Shown here piece after piece: positions 1-8,819 of a DNA stretch of 23,247 bases. The position numbers and the translations under genes are program-made. The DNA comes from DATKMP01 sp035541775 (lineage in GTDB: Bacteria > Bacteroidota > Ignavibacteria > UBA10030): contig DATKMP010000025.1 of NCBI GenBank assembly GCA_035541775.1, positions 1-23,247 on the forward strand. The letters run 5' to 3'. The notes beneath the pieces are model-generated. The model was not told the DNA's origin. It saw nothing but the letters and a program-made list of their open reading frames with translations, and did not search any database. Positions within the stretch are counted from its first letter, which is position 1; every line of letters begins with the position of its first letter.

Positions 1-130
1 TCTCCACATATAATTTTATCAATAAATGATTCTACCTTTTTCATTACCTTTTAAATATACAAACTTATTAAAAAGAAAAACCATCTCAATATTATAACTT
101 CCAATTTCAAATGCAACACCGCATGCATCT

Positions 131-197
131 GTTACACTGAGCAGCGTCGAAGTGTTACGGCAAAAACGGCATCTTACTTCGCCAAGCTCAGGATGAC
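131..197. repeat. REP-like imperfect inverted repeat
   Basis: Two short related units face each other. The left one contains CTGAGCAGCGTCGAAG at about 137-152; the right one, at about 177-197, reads on the other strand as CTGAGCTTGGCGAAG preceded by GTCATC. The arms are separated by roughly 25 bases. The core CTGAGC(TT)GTCGAAG with a GTCATCC or CACT flank is a dispersed palindromic unit I recall from many environmental bacterial genomes. It sits in the otherwise AT-rich, gene-free stretch 1-224, where I see no other feature. Whether it recurs in this genome cannot be seen here. Confidence 0.5.
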
Positions 198-224
198 TTT
201 CATTATATTGAATTCTTGACAACA

Positions 225-251
225 AAGCCCGACTCTCTTCGAATCGGGCTT
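225..251 (-). terminator. Rho-independent terminator after the CHASE2 cyclase
   Basis: AAGCCCGA at 225-232 pairs with TCGGGCTT at 244-251 (8 bp, 11-base loop). Read on the minus strand, the stem is followed by TTGTTGTC, a short imperfect U-tract. It begins only 8 bases beyond the stop codon of the adenylate cyclase and probably ends that operon. Confidence 0.7.
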
Positions 252-259
252 CATCGCTT

Positions 260-2470
260 TTACTTTGTGGACATGATAAACACGCCGTTCCAGTCGGCGG
301 GTGGAGGCGTGAGCTGGTAGAGGTTTGCGCGCTCCGTATAAATTTGCGCGGGGTAACATTCGGGATCGAGCTGCAATGCCTGCTGCATGTAGGCAATGGC
401 TTCGTCCCATTTGCGGTCGCGGTAGAGCTTCAATCCTTCGTGGTACAGGTCGAGCGATTGCCGCTGCGTCTCGCTCCGTTCCAGCGTGGAGGTGCCGAGC
501 ACTTCGAATACTTTCACCGGAACATTTTTTCCCTTCACCTGTATTAAATCCAATTCGCGCACGAGCAGTTTGTCTTTCACTTTGTTGTAGGTGAATTCGC
601 TGATCATAATATGCGAGCCGTACTGCTTGTTGGCGCCTTCGAGCCGCGAAGCAAGGTTCACGCTGTCGCCGATGACGGTGTAGTCGAATCGCTCGTGCCC
701 GCCCATATTGCCGACGATCATAATGCCGGTGTTCAATCCGATACGGATGCCGAGCTGCGGTTTGTTTTCCTTTGCCCATTTTGCACGCAGCGCGGTCAAG
801 CGTTTTTGCATTTCGATGGCGGCAAGGCATGCACGGTATGCATGGTCGGCCTGCGGAATCGGCGCGCCCCAAAAAGCCATCACCGCATCGCCTTCGTATT
901 TATCGAGCGTGCCGTCGTACTTCAGCACGATGTTCGTCATCTCGTCGAGATATTCGTTCAACAGTTCCACGAGTCCTTCCGGGCGATGGTGAAATTGTTC
1001 GGAGATGGAGGTAAAACTTTCTATGTCGGAGAACATCACGGTCAATTCACGGCGGTCACCGCCGAGTTTTGCTTTTTCGGGATTTGCGACGAGTTCGTTC
1101 ACCACGGATGAATTGATGTAATGGCTGAACACATTTTTGATAAGCGCTTTTTGCTGACGCTCCAATAAATATTGATATACTGCTGTGCCGATGTATGCAA
1201 CAATAATCGCAAGACTTGGATTGACGATGTTGATCAACAGATTGCTGGATGAAAATAGGAGAACCGAAGTTTCGAAAATACCGAGCACCAGAAAGACCAT
1301 GAAGAAGAAGACTCCGATTTCCAGAAGCCAAGCATGTCTGACATGAAGCTGTTTCAGAGCAAGCAAGCCGAGAAAACAGGCAAGCGCTAGTACAACGACA
1401 AGGATGATTTCCATCGACGGATCAAGTGTGGAGATGAAATTTCCGTCGATCACGTTTTGAATGGCGGTGGCATGAATTTCCATACCGTTCATCGAATAAC
1501 TTCGCTTGCCGCCTTCTTCGCGGTACAGCGGAATGTTGTGATAGTCGCGTTCTTCCGCCATGACGGAACCGACAATGACGATTTTGTTTTTAAACAATTT
1601 CATCAACGTGGAATCGAATGCGTTGATCTGTTCACCTAATTCCAGTTCATCTTTTGTTTGAAACGTCGAATCGTCGATCACTTGCGAAAAGGGAACGTAA
1701 CGGAAGGTATGATCCGGCCCGTAAAAATTTAATAAGAACGATGTTTCGTCGAAACGCGGAATCACGCGATTGTTCCAGCGGAACGAGTGCTCGTCATCCA
1801 CGTCCGCAATCGTTCCGGCGGGAAGATGAAACGCACGATTGAGCGCTGCAAAGGCGAGCGTCGGCGTTTGCCATCCGCGCACATCTAATAACGGAAAGTA
1901 CGAACGGCAGACATCGTCGCGGTCTTTATGGATATTCACAACACCGATATTTTTATCGACGTCATAAAAAATATTATTATACATCGGCTCGGTCGAGCGG
2001 ACAATGGCTTTTTCATGAAGAGCGCCGGTTTCGATTTCCGTTGCAAGAATGACGTTGTTGTATTTTTCCAGCGTGCTGCGCAAGATGCTGTCTCCGGCAG
2101 AAGTTTTTCCCGGAGCGCTGAACGTCATATCGAACACAATGGCACGCGCGCCGGCAGTATGCAGATTTTCAATGATGTGCGCGTAATAATTCCGGGGAAA
2201 GGGAAACGGATCGACGAATGCTTTGAGGTCGTCGTCGGAAATTCCCACAAGTACCACATCGCCGGATTTTTCAAGATCGCGGTCGTTCGATTGGTGCTGG
2301 TACCGAGATTGATACCGCAAATCCGTCGTCAACAAATCGATGTTCTTAAGAAACCCGATTTCCACCAACCAGCCATGCGTTATGACGATGACAAACAAAC
2401 CGATACCCAATCCTACCCCAATCCGAATAAGCCACGGTAAAATTTTTTTTCTAAAATTCAAAGATGTCAT
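260..2470 (-). CDS. Membrane class III adenylate cyclase with CHASE2 sensor domain
   Basis: This 736-residue protein should make cAMP from ATP under control of an extracytoplasmic sensor. An N-terminal membrane segment lies near residues 14-32. A CHASE2 domain (about 40-345) follows, then three hydrophobic segments (about 353-372, 381-400, 411-430). The class III cyclase domain spans about 470-660. The first metal aspartate is D482 (in MFSDIESFT) and the second is D528 (in DKYEGD). K524 and T598 occupy the adenine-selecting positions, and N605 and R609 are the transition-state residues, so the enzyme looks active and ATP-specific. A TPR-like helix pair lies at about 675-705. The start is supported by AAGGA six bases upstream. 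It is the last gene of the run and lies 66 bases after the barrel gene. The co-occurrence of CHASE2 cyclases with FecR proteins is known in other phyla; the signal sensed is unknown. Confidence 0.93.
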   Translation of the reverse strand: MTSLNFRKKILPWLIRIGVGLGIGLFVIVITHGWLVEIGFLKNIDLLTTDLRYQSRYQHQSNDRDLEKSGDVVLVGISDDDLKAFVDPFPFPRNYYAHIIENLHTAGARAIVFDMTFSAPGKTSAGDSILRSTLEKYNNVILATEIETGALHEKAIVRSTEPMYNNIFYDVDKNIGVVNIHKDRDDVCRSYFPLLDVRGWQTPTLAFAALNRAFHLPAGTIADVDDEHSFRWNNRVIPRFDETSFLLNFYGPDHTFRYVPFSQVIDDSTFQTKDELELGEQINAFDSTLMKLFKNKIVIVGSVMAEERDYHNIPLYREEGGKRSYSMNGMEIHATAIQNVIDGNFISTLDPSMEIILVVVLALACFLGLLALKQLHVRHAWLLEIGVFFFMVFLVLGIFETSVLLFSSSNLLINIVNPSLAIIVAYIGTAVYQYLLERQQKALIKNVFSHYINSSVVNELVANPEKAKLGGDRRELTVMFSDIESFTSISEQFHHRPEGLVELLNEYLDEMTNIVLKYDGTLDKYEGDAVMAFWGAPIPQADHAYRACLAAIEMQKRLTALRAKWAKENKPQLGIRIGLNTGIMIVGNMGGHERFDYTVIGDSVNLASRLEGANKQYGSHIMISEFTYNKVKDKLLVRELDLIQVKGKNVPVKVFEVLGTSTLERSETQRQSLDLYHEGLKLYRDRKWDEAIAYMQQALQLDPECYPAQIYTERANLYQLTPPPADWNGVFIMSTK

Positions 2471-2536
2471 ACCATTTCCTTGACGCCAAATTCATAGAAT
2501 AACATTGTGCAGATATTGTATTTTTGTGCACGAGAA

Positions 2537-5023
2537 TTAAAAAGAAAATCGATAGATGACGCTTGCAATGACATCGCTTGCCCGGTCGGGATTGTTAATG
2601 TAATCCATCTGACCTGCGATGGAATGCCGCGGGACAAATTCGTAATCGATGCCGGTGTGAAATAGCGTCCGTTTGAAATCGCCGAACGACGGCGCGAACG
2701 TTGCCAGCACACTCAATCGATCTTGAAACAGCCGGTACCGCGCATTGACCGAGATGGTCGAATAATTAAAATCCTGTTCCGTGGTCACGGCAAGATATTT
2801 ATTCGTTATGGTATCGCGTACAGCCGAATAAGATGCATTGTTGCACACGATCACCGAGACACTTGTTTGCAACGGAATTTTATAATAACCGGTCCATGAA
2901 AATGCGACGTTCATATTATTTTGATTGCGTTTGTAAAAAGTATTGTCGGTCTTGTCGGCAATGCTTGCCGTCACACTGATGCTGTGACGAATGCCCCATT
3001 GAAAATCCTGATTGAGCGACAGATAATAGCGGTTCGTCAGTTCATCCGCAACATACAACGAATCGATGTGGGTTGTATCGATTGCAAGATCGATGGGATC
3101 TTTGCGCGTATAAAATCCGTACCCCAGCGTTACGCCCGGCAAATTTGCTCCGGGATACGCCGTGATGGAAGAATTAAAGGTATTGAACGTTGTTTGCGGT
3201 GTTGCACCGTTGTTGCTAATATTGTTCCATTTGGTTTCAAACGAAACGCTGGCGAGAATGCGATTTTCCCAGAACCGAACACGATCCGAAACGTTCAACC
3301 CTTCGATATCCGTTTGCACATATTCGTTGCCGAAGGATTGATACGCATTACCGCGTCGAAATGCCATGGCGCGAAAAAAGTTGTTGAAATAATTCAGCGA
3401 CAATTCGGATTCGACCGCCAGTGACGGAAGTCCATCGGAGGGATTGAGCGGAAACAAGTCGGCGTTGATGGTAATGAAGTTGCGTGCGACCGAAGCAACT
3501 TTTTTTAGATTATTGGCATCCTGCACGGCCTGTGCATGGTTTTTGGTCGTATCATACACTCCTTCGAGTGAATCGATTTCTATGTCTGTAAAACTTCCCG
3601 GCGAAATATCGTTGTTCGATAAACTCAGTGCCGTTTGTGTAAACCATTTAATGTGCTGATTATCGAATGCTAACAACAAATCGGTTCCCATCACAAGATT
3701 TTCTTTTGGGTATGTGCCGTACTGAATCGAAGACATATCGTCTTTTGCTTTCAGGTAACAGAACCCTAATTGAAAATTTTCGCCGCTGCCGAAACTGGGA
3801 CGAATAGCAAGAATATTTTGTGCATACGTCCCAGCATTGAATAATTTAACGGCAAGGAGATTAGTACTATCAGGATTATGAATAGAGTTTTTCGGTCTGG
3901 CCGACCATGCTGAAGTGTCTGTACCATATGTCGTATCGCCAATAATATTTCCTTCGATCGCGCGATAGGTTTGCCCTGCAGAAATATCGAGATTGAAGAA
4001 GCCGAGTTTTAACGAACCGGTAACGCCGCGTACGCGCAAGCCGCTGATGATGAGCGAAGGAAAGACGGGATAGGCATCGCCGGCTTGAAGTTTTAGAACA
4101 TCTGCCGCTTGAACGGTTGCTAGATATCGATTCTGCGGCTGCCGGTCCGGTTTGTCTTCGTTCGTCAGATGAAGGTCGCCACCGAAGATGAGGGATTTGT
4201 ATGTAGCGCCGGCATGAAGATCGCCGCGAAGATACGTTGTTTTGGTCGTATCGATTTTTTCGTTGCGATATTCCAGCTGGCCGTTTGCATTGTACTGCAG
4301 CAATGATTGCGCTTCTTCCATCGCCAGCGCCGTCGATAAATTGCACTGAAGCGATGTGGTGTAGTACATTCTGCCAAGTGTATCGCGCAGTTCCACGGTG
4401 ATGGTATGCGAACCGAGAGAAAGAGGTTTATCAAAATTTTGAGGTCGGTATAATAATACGTCATCACTCAACACGGCATCTTTTGTAACTTCAACATTAT
4501 CGAGATAGAGTTTTGTTTTTCGTTTATCGACTGCATCGGATGCGAACATCAGCGAAATAGCTATCCCCAAATCTTCTGCTGTAACTGTTTCCCCCGGTTC
4601 GGGACTTAAGAAACGAATTTCCTGCTCTTTCGGATTGGCAGCTTGCACCGGCAGTTTGCTCGGATTTCCATCGGGATTGTCGGTGGGAAATGTTGCTTTG
4701 CTTCCGTCATTCAAAAATAATTCGAGATAGTATTCAATGTACGGCGGTGTGATAACATTGGCCGGAATGGTGATAACAGCAGATTGTCCGGAAAGCAGCA
4801 TTTCTTGCTGTTTGAATTCCGACTCGCCGAACTGCCGGTAATGAAATTGCACGCGCTGCAATTGCGTATTGGACGTGAACGATGCGCTCAACGTTAGCGG
4901 TGTTCGTTCGACCGCAGAAGCCGGACGTATTTCCATCACGTACGGACTTACCTGTGCCGGCAGAGTTGTACCGAAAACGCCTATCAACATGAGTATAAAA
5001 CTGCCTCGCTGCCACATATTCAT
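2537..5023 (-). CDS. Large outer-membrane beta-barrel protein with N-terminal Ig-like modules
   Basis: I choose the ATG at 5023 (828 residues), because AGAGG lies five bases upstream and a signal peptide follows directly (MNMWQRGSFILMLIG, cleavage near LPAQ). The longer reading frame begins inside a terminator hairpin and is unlikely. After the signal peptide comes an Ig-like module (about 30-115 of the mature numbering) that resembles the C-terminal part of the neighbouring FecR protein. A second Ig-like domain follows (about 130-230). From about 270 to the end, alternating polar and aromatic strands look like a beta-barrel, and the protein ends in YRFSF, a typical barrel-assembly signal with terminal Phe. 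I recognise no named family. Its place between fecR and the CHASE2 cyclase suggests a role as the outer-membrane part of an envelope signalling system; this is inference. Confidence 0.85.
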   Translation of the reverse strand: MNMWQRGSFILMLIGVFGTTLPAQVSPYVMEIRPASAVERTPLTLSASFTSNTQLQRVQFHYRQFGESEFKQQEMLLSGQSAVITIPANVITPPYIEYYLELFLNDGSKATFPTDNPDGNPSKLPVQAANPKEQEIRFLSPEPGETVTAEDLGIAISLMFASDAVDKRKTKLYLDNVEVTKDAVLSDDVLLYRPQNFDKPLSLGSHTITVELRDTLGRMYYTTSLQCNLSTALAMEEAQSLLQYNANGQLEYRNEKIDTTKTTYLRGDLHAGATYKSLIFGGDLHLTNEDKPDRQPQNRYLATVQAADVLKLQAGDAYPVFPSLIISGLRVRGVTGSLKLGFFNLDISAGQTYRAIEGNIIGDTTYGTDTSAWSARPKNSIHNPDSTNLLAVKLFNAGTYAQNILAIRPSFGSGENFQLGFCYLKAKDDMSSIQYGTYPKENLVMGTDLLLAFDNQHIKWFTQTALSLSNNDISPGSFTDIEIDSLEGVYDTTKNHAQAVQDANNLKKVASVARNFITINADLFPLNPSDGLPSLAVESELSLNYFNNFFRAMAFRRGNAYQSFGNEYVQTDIEGLNVSDRVRFWENRILASVSFETKWNNISNNGATPQTTFNTFNSSITAYPGANLPGVTLGYGFYTRKDPIDLAIDTTHIDSLYVADELTNRYYLSLNQDFQWGIRHSISVTASIADKTDNTFYKRNQNNMNVAFSWTGYYKIPLQTSVSVIVCNNASYSAVRDTITNKYLAVTTEQDFNYSTISVNARYRLFQDRLSVLATFAPSFGDFKRTLFHTGIDYEFVPRHSIAGQMDYINNPDRASDVIASVIYRFSF

Positions 5024-5061
5024 AATTGCCTCTTCATTACAAATGCATGTAAAATCATGAA

Positions 5062-5098
5062 CAAAAAACAGAAACGGCGGGAGGTTCATCCCGCCGTT
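5062..5098 (-). terminator. Terminator between the FecR gene and the barrel gene
   Basis: AACGGCGGGA at 5073-5082 pairs perfectly with TCCCGCCGTT at 5089-5098, with a six-base loop. On the minus strand the stem is followed by TCTGTTTTTTG. This is a strong intrinsic terminator placed 46 bases after the FecR stop. The barrel gene starts only about 50 bases farther on, so downstream genes depend on readthrough or on a promoter in that short gap. Confidence 0.85.
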
Positions 5099-5143
5099 CA
5101 ATGTATTAAATGCTCATATTGAAATCAAGTCTGTGGGGTTTGC

Positions 5144-6187
5144 TCATTCATTCCAATGGAGAACAATTACTTTTTTCTGCAATGCGGCTGTTTGTCCCGG
5201 GATGCGAAGCTCTCGCTGGACTGGTTCGACGGGCACCACCGCCGGGATTGATATTCCATCTTGCGGTACAATGGTAATCGAATTATCCTGTAATTTCACA
5301 GAAACATAATATTCAAGTTTTGGATATTTTACTTTATCATCGGGTAATTTACCGGTTGCAATTTGTCCTGTAATTGTAAGCAGTAGTTCTGTGAACGTTT
5401 GTTCGCCTTGTTTCCGATAAAACAGACTTGCACTGATTGCCTTTCCTTGAAACGACGAAAGATTGACGCGTACGGTTCCGGCATGTTTCGATTTGAGATG
5501 CCCGAAATCCGGTGTAAGGGATCCCATATTGGTCGATCCCGTTCCGCCGCTGGTATCGCTTTGTTCTCCCCAATGCTGCCCTTCATGAATATTATCAAGC
5601 GTATGTCTTCCGGCAGTGTGAACGCCCAAATTGCCGCTGGAATCTGCAACACCGGTTTGTCCTGTTCCCACAGGTTGATGCTTGCCGGAAAGAAAATTTG
5701 TAAAATCAGCAAGTCCTTCCGAGATCGTCAACGAATCTGCAGCACCGCCGGTGTTGTACCCGCCCTGGGTACCGCGAATCGAAGCGACCGAGATCGGCGA
5801 AGAAAATCGAAATTGCTCCGTCTCGCCTTTGTGAACGTTAAACACCATGTTGCCACGATCCATGTGAACGCTGCGGCTGAGAATTTCTTTTCCTTTAACT
5901 TCGCCTGTAATAGTAACGATGGATTTTTCCCGAAGAATTAATTTCGATTGATCGGCAAAAAGAATCATCGCCAGGGAATTTTTATCCGTCTTTACTTCAT
6001 AGCCGGATTTGAGTTTGCTGAGCGGCACAGCTTTTTGCCATCCCGTTGTGGGAGATTTTAAATTCACATCGTGTATGACTTTGACAACATAAGCGGAAAT
6101 TTCTTTTTTATCATCTGAGCCGCTCGGTCCCAACGAGAACATCCCGATGAGGGCGATGGCGCATGCAACACAAAGTTTTTTAGACAT
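5144..6187 (-). CDS. Secreted FecR-domain protein
   Basis: The 347-residue product has an N-terminal signal peptide (hydrophobic residues 6-20) and a FecR domain at about 55-165, including the characteristic ISVASIRGTQGG motif near residue 131. Unlike classical FecR anti-sigma factors it has no cytoplasmic N-terminal helical domain, so it probably acts wholly in the periplasm, for example as a peptidoglycan- or barrel-associated sensor. A glycine/serine-rich linker (about 170-225) leads to a C-terminal module at about 236-315 that matches the N-terminal module of the barrel protein encoded next. The start is supported by AAGGAG about eight bases upstream. It lies 20 bases after the Ig-like protein gene, in the same transcript, and is followed by a strong terminator. 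Confidence 0.88.
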   Translation of the reverse strand: MSKKLCVACAIALIGMFSLGPSGSDDKKEISAYVVKVIHDVNLKSPTTGWQKAVPLSKLKSGYEVKTDKNSLAMILFADQSKLILREKSIVTITGEVKGKEILSRSVHMDRGNMVFNVHKGETEQFRFSSPISVASIRGTQGGYNTGGAADSLTISEGLADFTNFLSGKHQPVGTGQTGVADSSGNLGVHTAGRHTLDNIHEGQHWGEQSDTSGGTGSTNMGSLTPDFGHLKSKHAGTVRVNLSSFQGKAISASLFYRKQGEQTFTELLLTITGQIATGKLPDDKVKYPKLEYYVSVKLQDNSITIVPQDGISIPAVVPVEPVQRELRIPGQTAALQKKVIVLHWNE

Positions 6188-6207
6188 GGTATTCTCCTTG
6201 TCTGCAG

Positions 6208-7338
6208 TTATTGGTTTTCGATGGAAAGTTGCACGTCATCTCTGCCGGCAAGTGCATTAGCAATGGTTTGTATATCTGCATCGGAAACGGTTTGTCCATC
6301 CAAGGTCATTCCACCATAAGCAGGCCAAGCCACCCAACTGCTCGGAGCGGAACGTAGCGTGGTGTACGATGCATAAGGCGCACCGCCGATACCATTGAGC
6401 AGTTGTTCTAAAATGCGTCCGACTTTATCGTCGGTGATGCGAAACGTAACAGGTTTACTGGAACGGTTCACATCGCCGCGGTTGGTTGTGATAATTCCCT
6501 GCACTTGAACCACGTACGCTTTTCCTTGCTCAAGCTTGCGAGGAGCATCGGGCGGATACGTCAAGGTTGTTGCTCCCGTAACCGTTTGCGATAAAAATGG
6601 ATTGCTTCCCGTTAACGCGTCCTGTGCCGAATGCTGACTAATACCAACTTCAAAAACATTCACCACAACGCGCGGTGCAGTCGTGGTCCATGAAAATGTT
6701 GGCGCTAAATTATTGAACCAGCTTCCATCCTGCGGGTCGGTGATTTCTACGATCGCTTCATCGACGGTCGATTGTGTAATCGAAATGGTTTTCGTTATCC
6801 ATCCGCCGCCGATATCGTTATTGGTTTGAGCATCCATCACTTGCATTTTGATCGTGTAGTTGCCGGGAGGTGCCGTGGGAATGGTGGATGCAAGATCTTC
6901 AAGTTTTTTACGCAACGCCGAATTTTCATCGTACCCGCTATTCACAACATAGATGTCGCTTCCGCTGTTGGAAAAATCCCGAGCCGCCAATATTCTACCC
7001 ATTACCGGTACGATAAAGACATTTGTTTTTCCAACCACTAAATACGGTTCACTATACACCGTATTGTCTCCTTGTAAAGCGACATCGACTTCAACTTTTA
7101 TATAAATACTTTTTGGCGTGCCGGCAAGATTGGTGAGCGCAAGAGAAATGCCGGAAATGTTCGAGCTGATTTTCTGACTTTTCACATCGATAAAATCGGC
7201 AAGATACATGACATCATATTCGTTGAATGTCATTGTAGCATCGATTTGTTTTTGTGCCGAACTCGGAGTGCTACAAAACACGGTCAATCCGAAAATCCCC
7301 GCCGCAACAATTACCAATTGTAAAGCAATGCTTTTCAT
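6208..7338 (-). CDS. Secreted Ig-like-domain protein of unknown function
   Basis: I place the start at 7338 (376 residues), where AAGGAG lies nine bases upstream and a classical signal peptide begins (MKSIALQLVIVAAG, cleavage near SSAQ). The mature part starts with a beta-rich region (about 35-185) that includes a PPGNYTIKM stretch typical of Ig/FN3-like folds. A second domain (about 195-300) contains ITDPQDGSWFNNLAPTFSW, again FN3-like. The C-terminal 75 residues contain small helices and no transmembrane segment or T9SS-type sorting tail that I recognise. It lies between rseP and fecR on the same strand, with the FecR start 20 bases downstream, so it is probably co-expressed with the FecR protein and may act with it outside the cytoplasm. 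I recognise no named family. Confidence 0.8.
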   Translation of the reverse strand: MKSIALQLVIVAAGIFGLTVFCSTPSSAQKQIDATMTFNEYDVMYLADFIDVKSQKISSNISGISLALTNLAGTPKSIYIKVEVDVALQGDNTVYSEPYLVVGKTNVFIVPVMGRILAARDFSNSGSDIYVVNSGYDENSALRKKLEDLASTIPTAPPGNYTIKMQVMDAQTNNDIGGGWITKTISITQSTVDEAIVEITDPQDGSWFNNLAPTFSWTTTAPRVVVNVFEVGISQHSAQDALTGSNPFLSQTVTGATTLTYPPDAPRKLEQGKAYVVQVQGIITTNRGDVNRSSKPVTFRITDDKVGRILEQLLNGIGGAPYASYTTLRSAPSSWVAWPAYGGMTLDGQTVSDADIQTIANALAGRDDVQLSIENQ

Positions 7339-7428
7339 AGCGCACAACTCCTTTTCATAAAAGAACTCACGTTCAACATAAATATTACCGCGTTCATATA
7401 TGTTGATACCTGTCACATTGTACGGCGA

Positions 7429-8790
7429 CTAAAAATGTACGACATCATTATAGAGAACGAACACCATAAACGCAAGCAAGATAAAAAAGCCGATCTGCTG
7501 TACGATAATGCGAATTTTATCGGGAACTTCGCGTTTAAAAATTGCTTCAAAGACTAAAAAAGCAAGGTGTCCGCCGTCTAATGCCGGAAAAGGAAGGATA
7601 TTGATTAACGCCAGCGTGATGCTTAACAGCGCCAAAAAACCAAGAAAAGAAGTAATTCCGCTTTCTGCCGACTGATTTGCCATCTGGGCAATTTTGACAG
7701 GGCCGCCGACCGAATTTGAAAACGATGCTTTACCGACGATAATCTGGTAGATGTTGGTAAGAAATAATTGGCTGGCAAACACAACTTCGTGAATACCGGC
7801 CGGCAGCGCCTCTATAATAGTATAATTTTCATGGAGAACAGGTCCATAATATGCAACCGACAGCGAAATGCCGATCCTTCCTTCTTTCGTCGGTGTTACC
7901 TTCGTTTCCATCGTTTGCGTTCCGCGTTTCCACGTCAACAAAATTTCTTTTTCAGCATTTGCTTTGACCACTTCGGGCAAAGAGCCGGAATTGATTCTCG
8001 TTCCGTTCACGGCAAGAATGGTATCGTTGGGCTGCAATCCGATTGCTTCAGCGGGTTTTCCTTTTTCAACGGCTTGAACGACAGGAACAAGTCCTGCGGG
8101 AAGAATGCCGAACCGTTCCTGAGTCAGATCGGGCAAGGTCGCGTGTTGCACCGTCAAGAGTTTTACAGAATCATTCCGTTGAACTTGGAACACCATATCG
8201 TGCGCGGCAGATTCGGTGTAAATCAAACTTTCAACATCATCCCATTGTTTCATCACATGGTTGTTGATGGCGACAATTTTATCGCCGACCTGCAATCCTG
8301 CATGGGCAGCAGCGCTGTTGGGAACCACATATCCGATTTCTGTGATCGGCCGTACAATTTTTCCATTATAATAAATAATGCCCCAGAAAATACAAATTGC
8401 TAAAAGCACGTTCATCGCAACACCGGCACACATTACGATGGAGCGCTGCCAAATCGGTTTTGCACGGAACTCCCACGGCTGCGGATCGTGAGATAAAAAA
8501 TTTGTGTCCATACTTTCATCGATCATACCGGCGATCTTCACATAGCCGCCAATGGGAAACATCGAAACACGATAATCGGTATGATTTTCCAGATCGAGAT
8601 CACGCGGAAGCGAGCCGAACGAAAAACGAGATTTTTTATTCCAGCCGAACAACCGTTTACCCATACCGATCGCGAACACTTCTGCACGCATCTTGAAAAA
8701 TTTTGCGGTGATGAAATGGCCGAACTCATGCACAAGCACGAGGACGCCGAAAATGATGATGAAATAAAACAAACTGCTAAGAATTTCCAT
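7429..8790 (-). CDS. rseP: RseP-type site-2 zinc metalloprotease (M50)
   Basis: This 453-residue intramembrane protease cuts membrane-bound substrates, such as anti-sigma factors and remnant signal peptides, within the membrane. The zinc site is HEFGH (H21, E22, H25) in the first membrane helix. The second conserved motif, NILPFPALDGGH, supplies D405. Two PDZ domains sit between them (about 150-220 and 228-300), as in E. coli RseP, which is of nearly the same length. A membrane helix follows the first PDZ-flanking region (about 117-140) and two more lie near the C-terminus (about 382-402 and 427-447). It lies 29 bases after dxr, an arrangement common in bacteria. Downstream lie envelope-sensing genes including a FecR protein; FecR-type regulators are RseP substrates elsewhere, but this FecR has no visible transmembrane anchor beyond its signal peptide. 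Confidence 0.96.
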   Translation of the reverse strand: MEILSSLFYFIIIFGVLVLVHEFGHFITAKFFKMRAEVFAIGMGKRLFGWNKKSRFSFGSLPRDLDLENHTDYRVSMFPIGGYVKIAGMIDESMDTNFLSHDPQPWEFRAKPIWQRSIVMCAGVAMNVLLAICIFWGIIYYNGKIVRPITEIGYVVPNSAAAHAGLQVGDKIVAINNHVMKQWDDVESLIYTESAAHDMVFQVQRNDSVKLLTVQHATLPDLTQERFGILPAGLVPVVQAVEKGKPAEAIGLQPNDTILAVNGTRINSGSLPEVVKANAEKEILLTWKRGTQTMETKVTPTKEGRIGISLSVAYYGPVLHENYTIIEALPAGIHEVVFASQLFLTNIYQIIVGKASFSNSVGGPVKIAQMANQSAESGITSFLGFLALLSITLALINILPFPALDGGHLAFLVFEAIFKREVPDKIRIIVQQIGFFILLAFMVFVLYNDVVHF

Positions 8791-8819
8791 ATTGCTTTCT
8801 ACGTTTCTAACAAAAATAA

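Noticed and set aside
611..1111. 166-residue open frame on the plus strand
   Set aside because: It is antisense to the catalytic domain of the cyclase, has no ribosome binding site and shows no recognisable protein features.
1928..2440. 170-residue open frame on the plus strand
   Set aside because: It lies opposite the CHASE2 coding region and mirrors its codon bias; no start signal or domain is visible.
5024..5101. Upstream ATG for the barrel gene giving 26 extra residues
   Set aside because: The extension begins inside a terminator hairpin and would bury the signal peptide; the ATG at 5023 has a good ribosome binding site.
7768..8403. 211-residue open frame on the plus strand
   Set aside because: It is antisense to rseP, whose motifs are complete, and its sequence is not protein-like.
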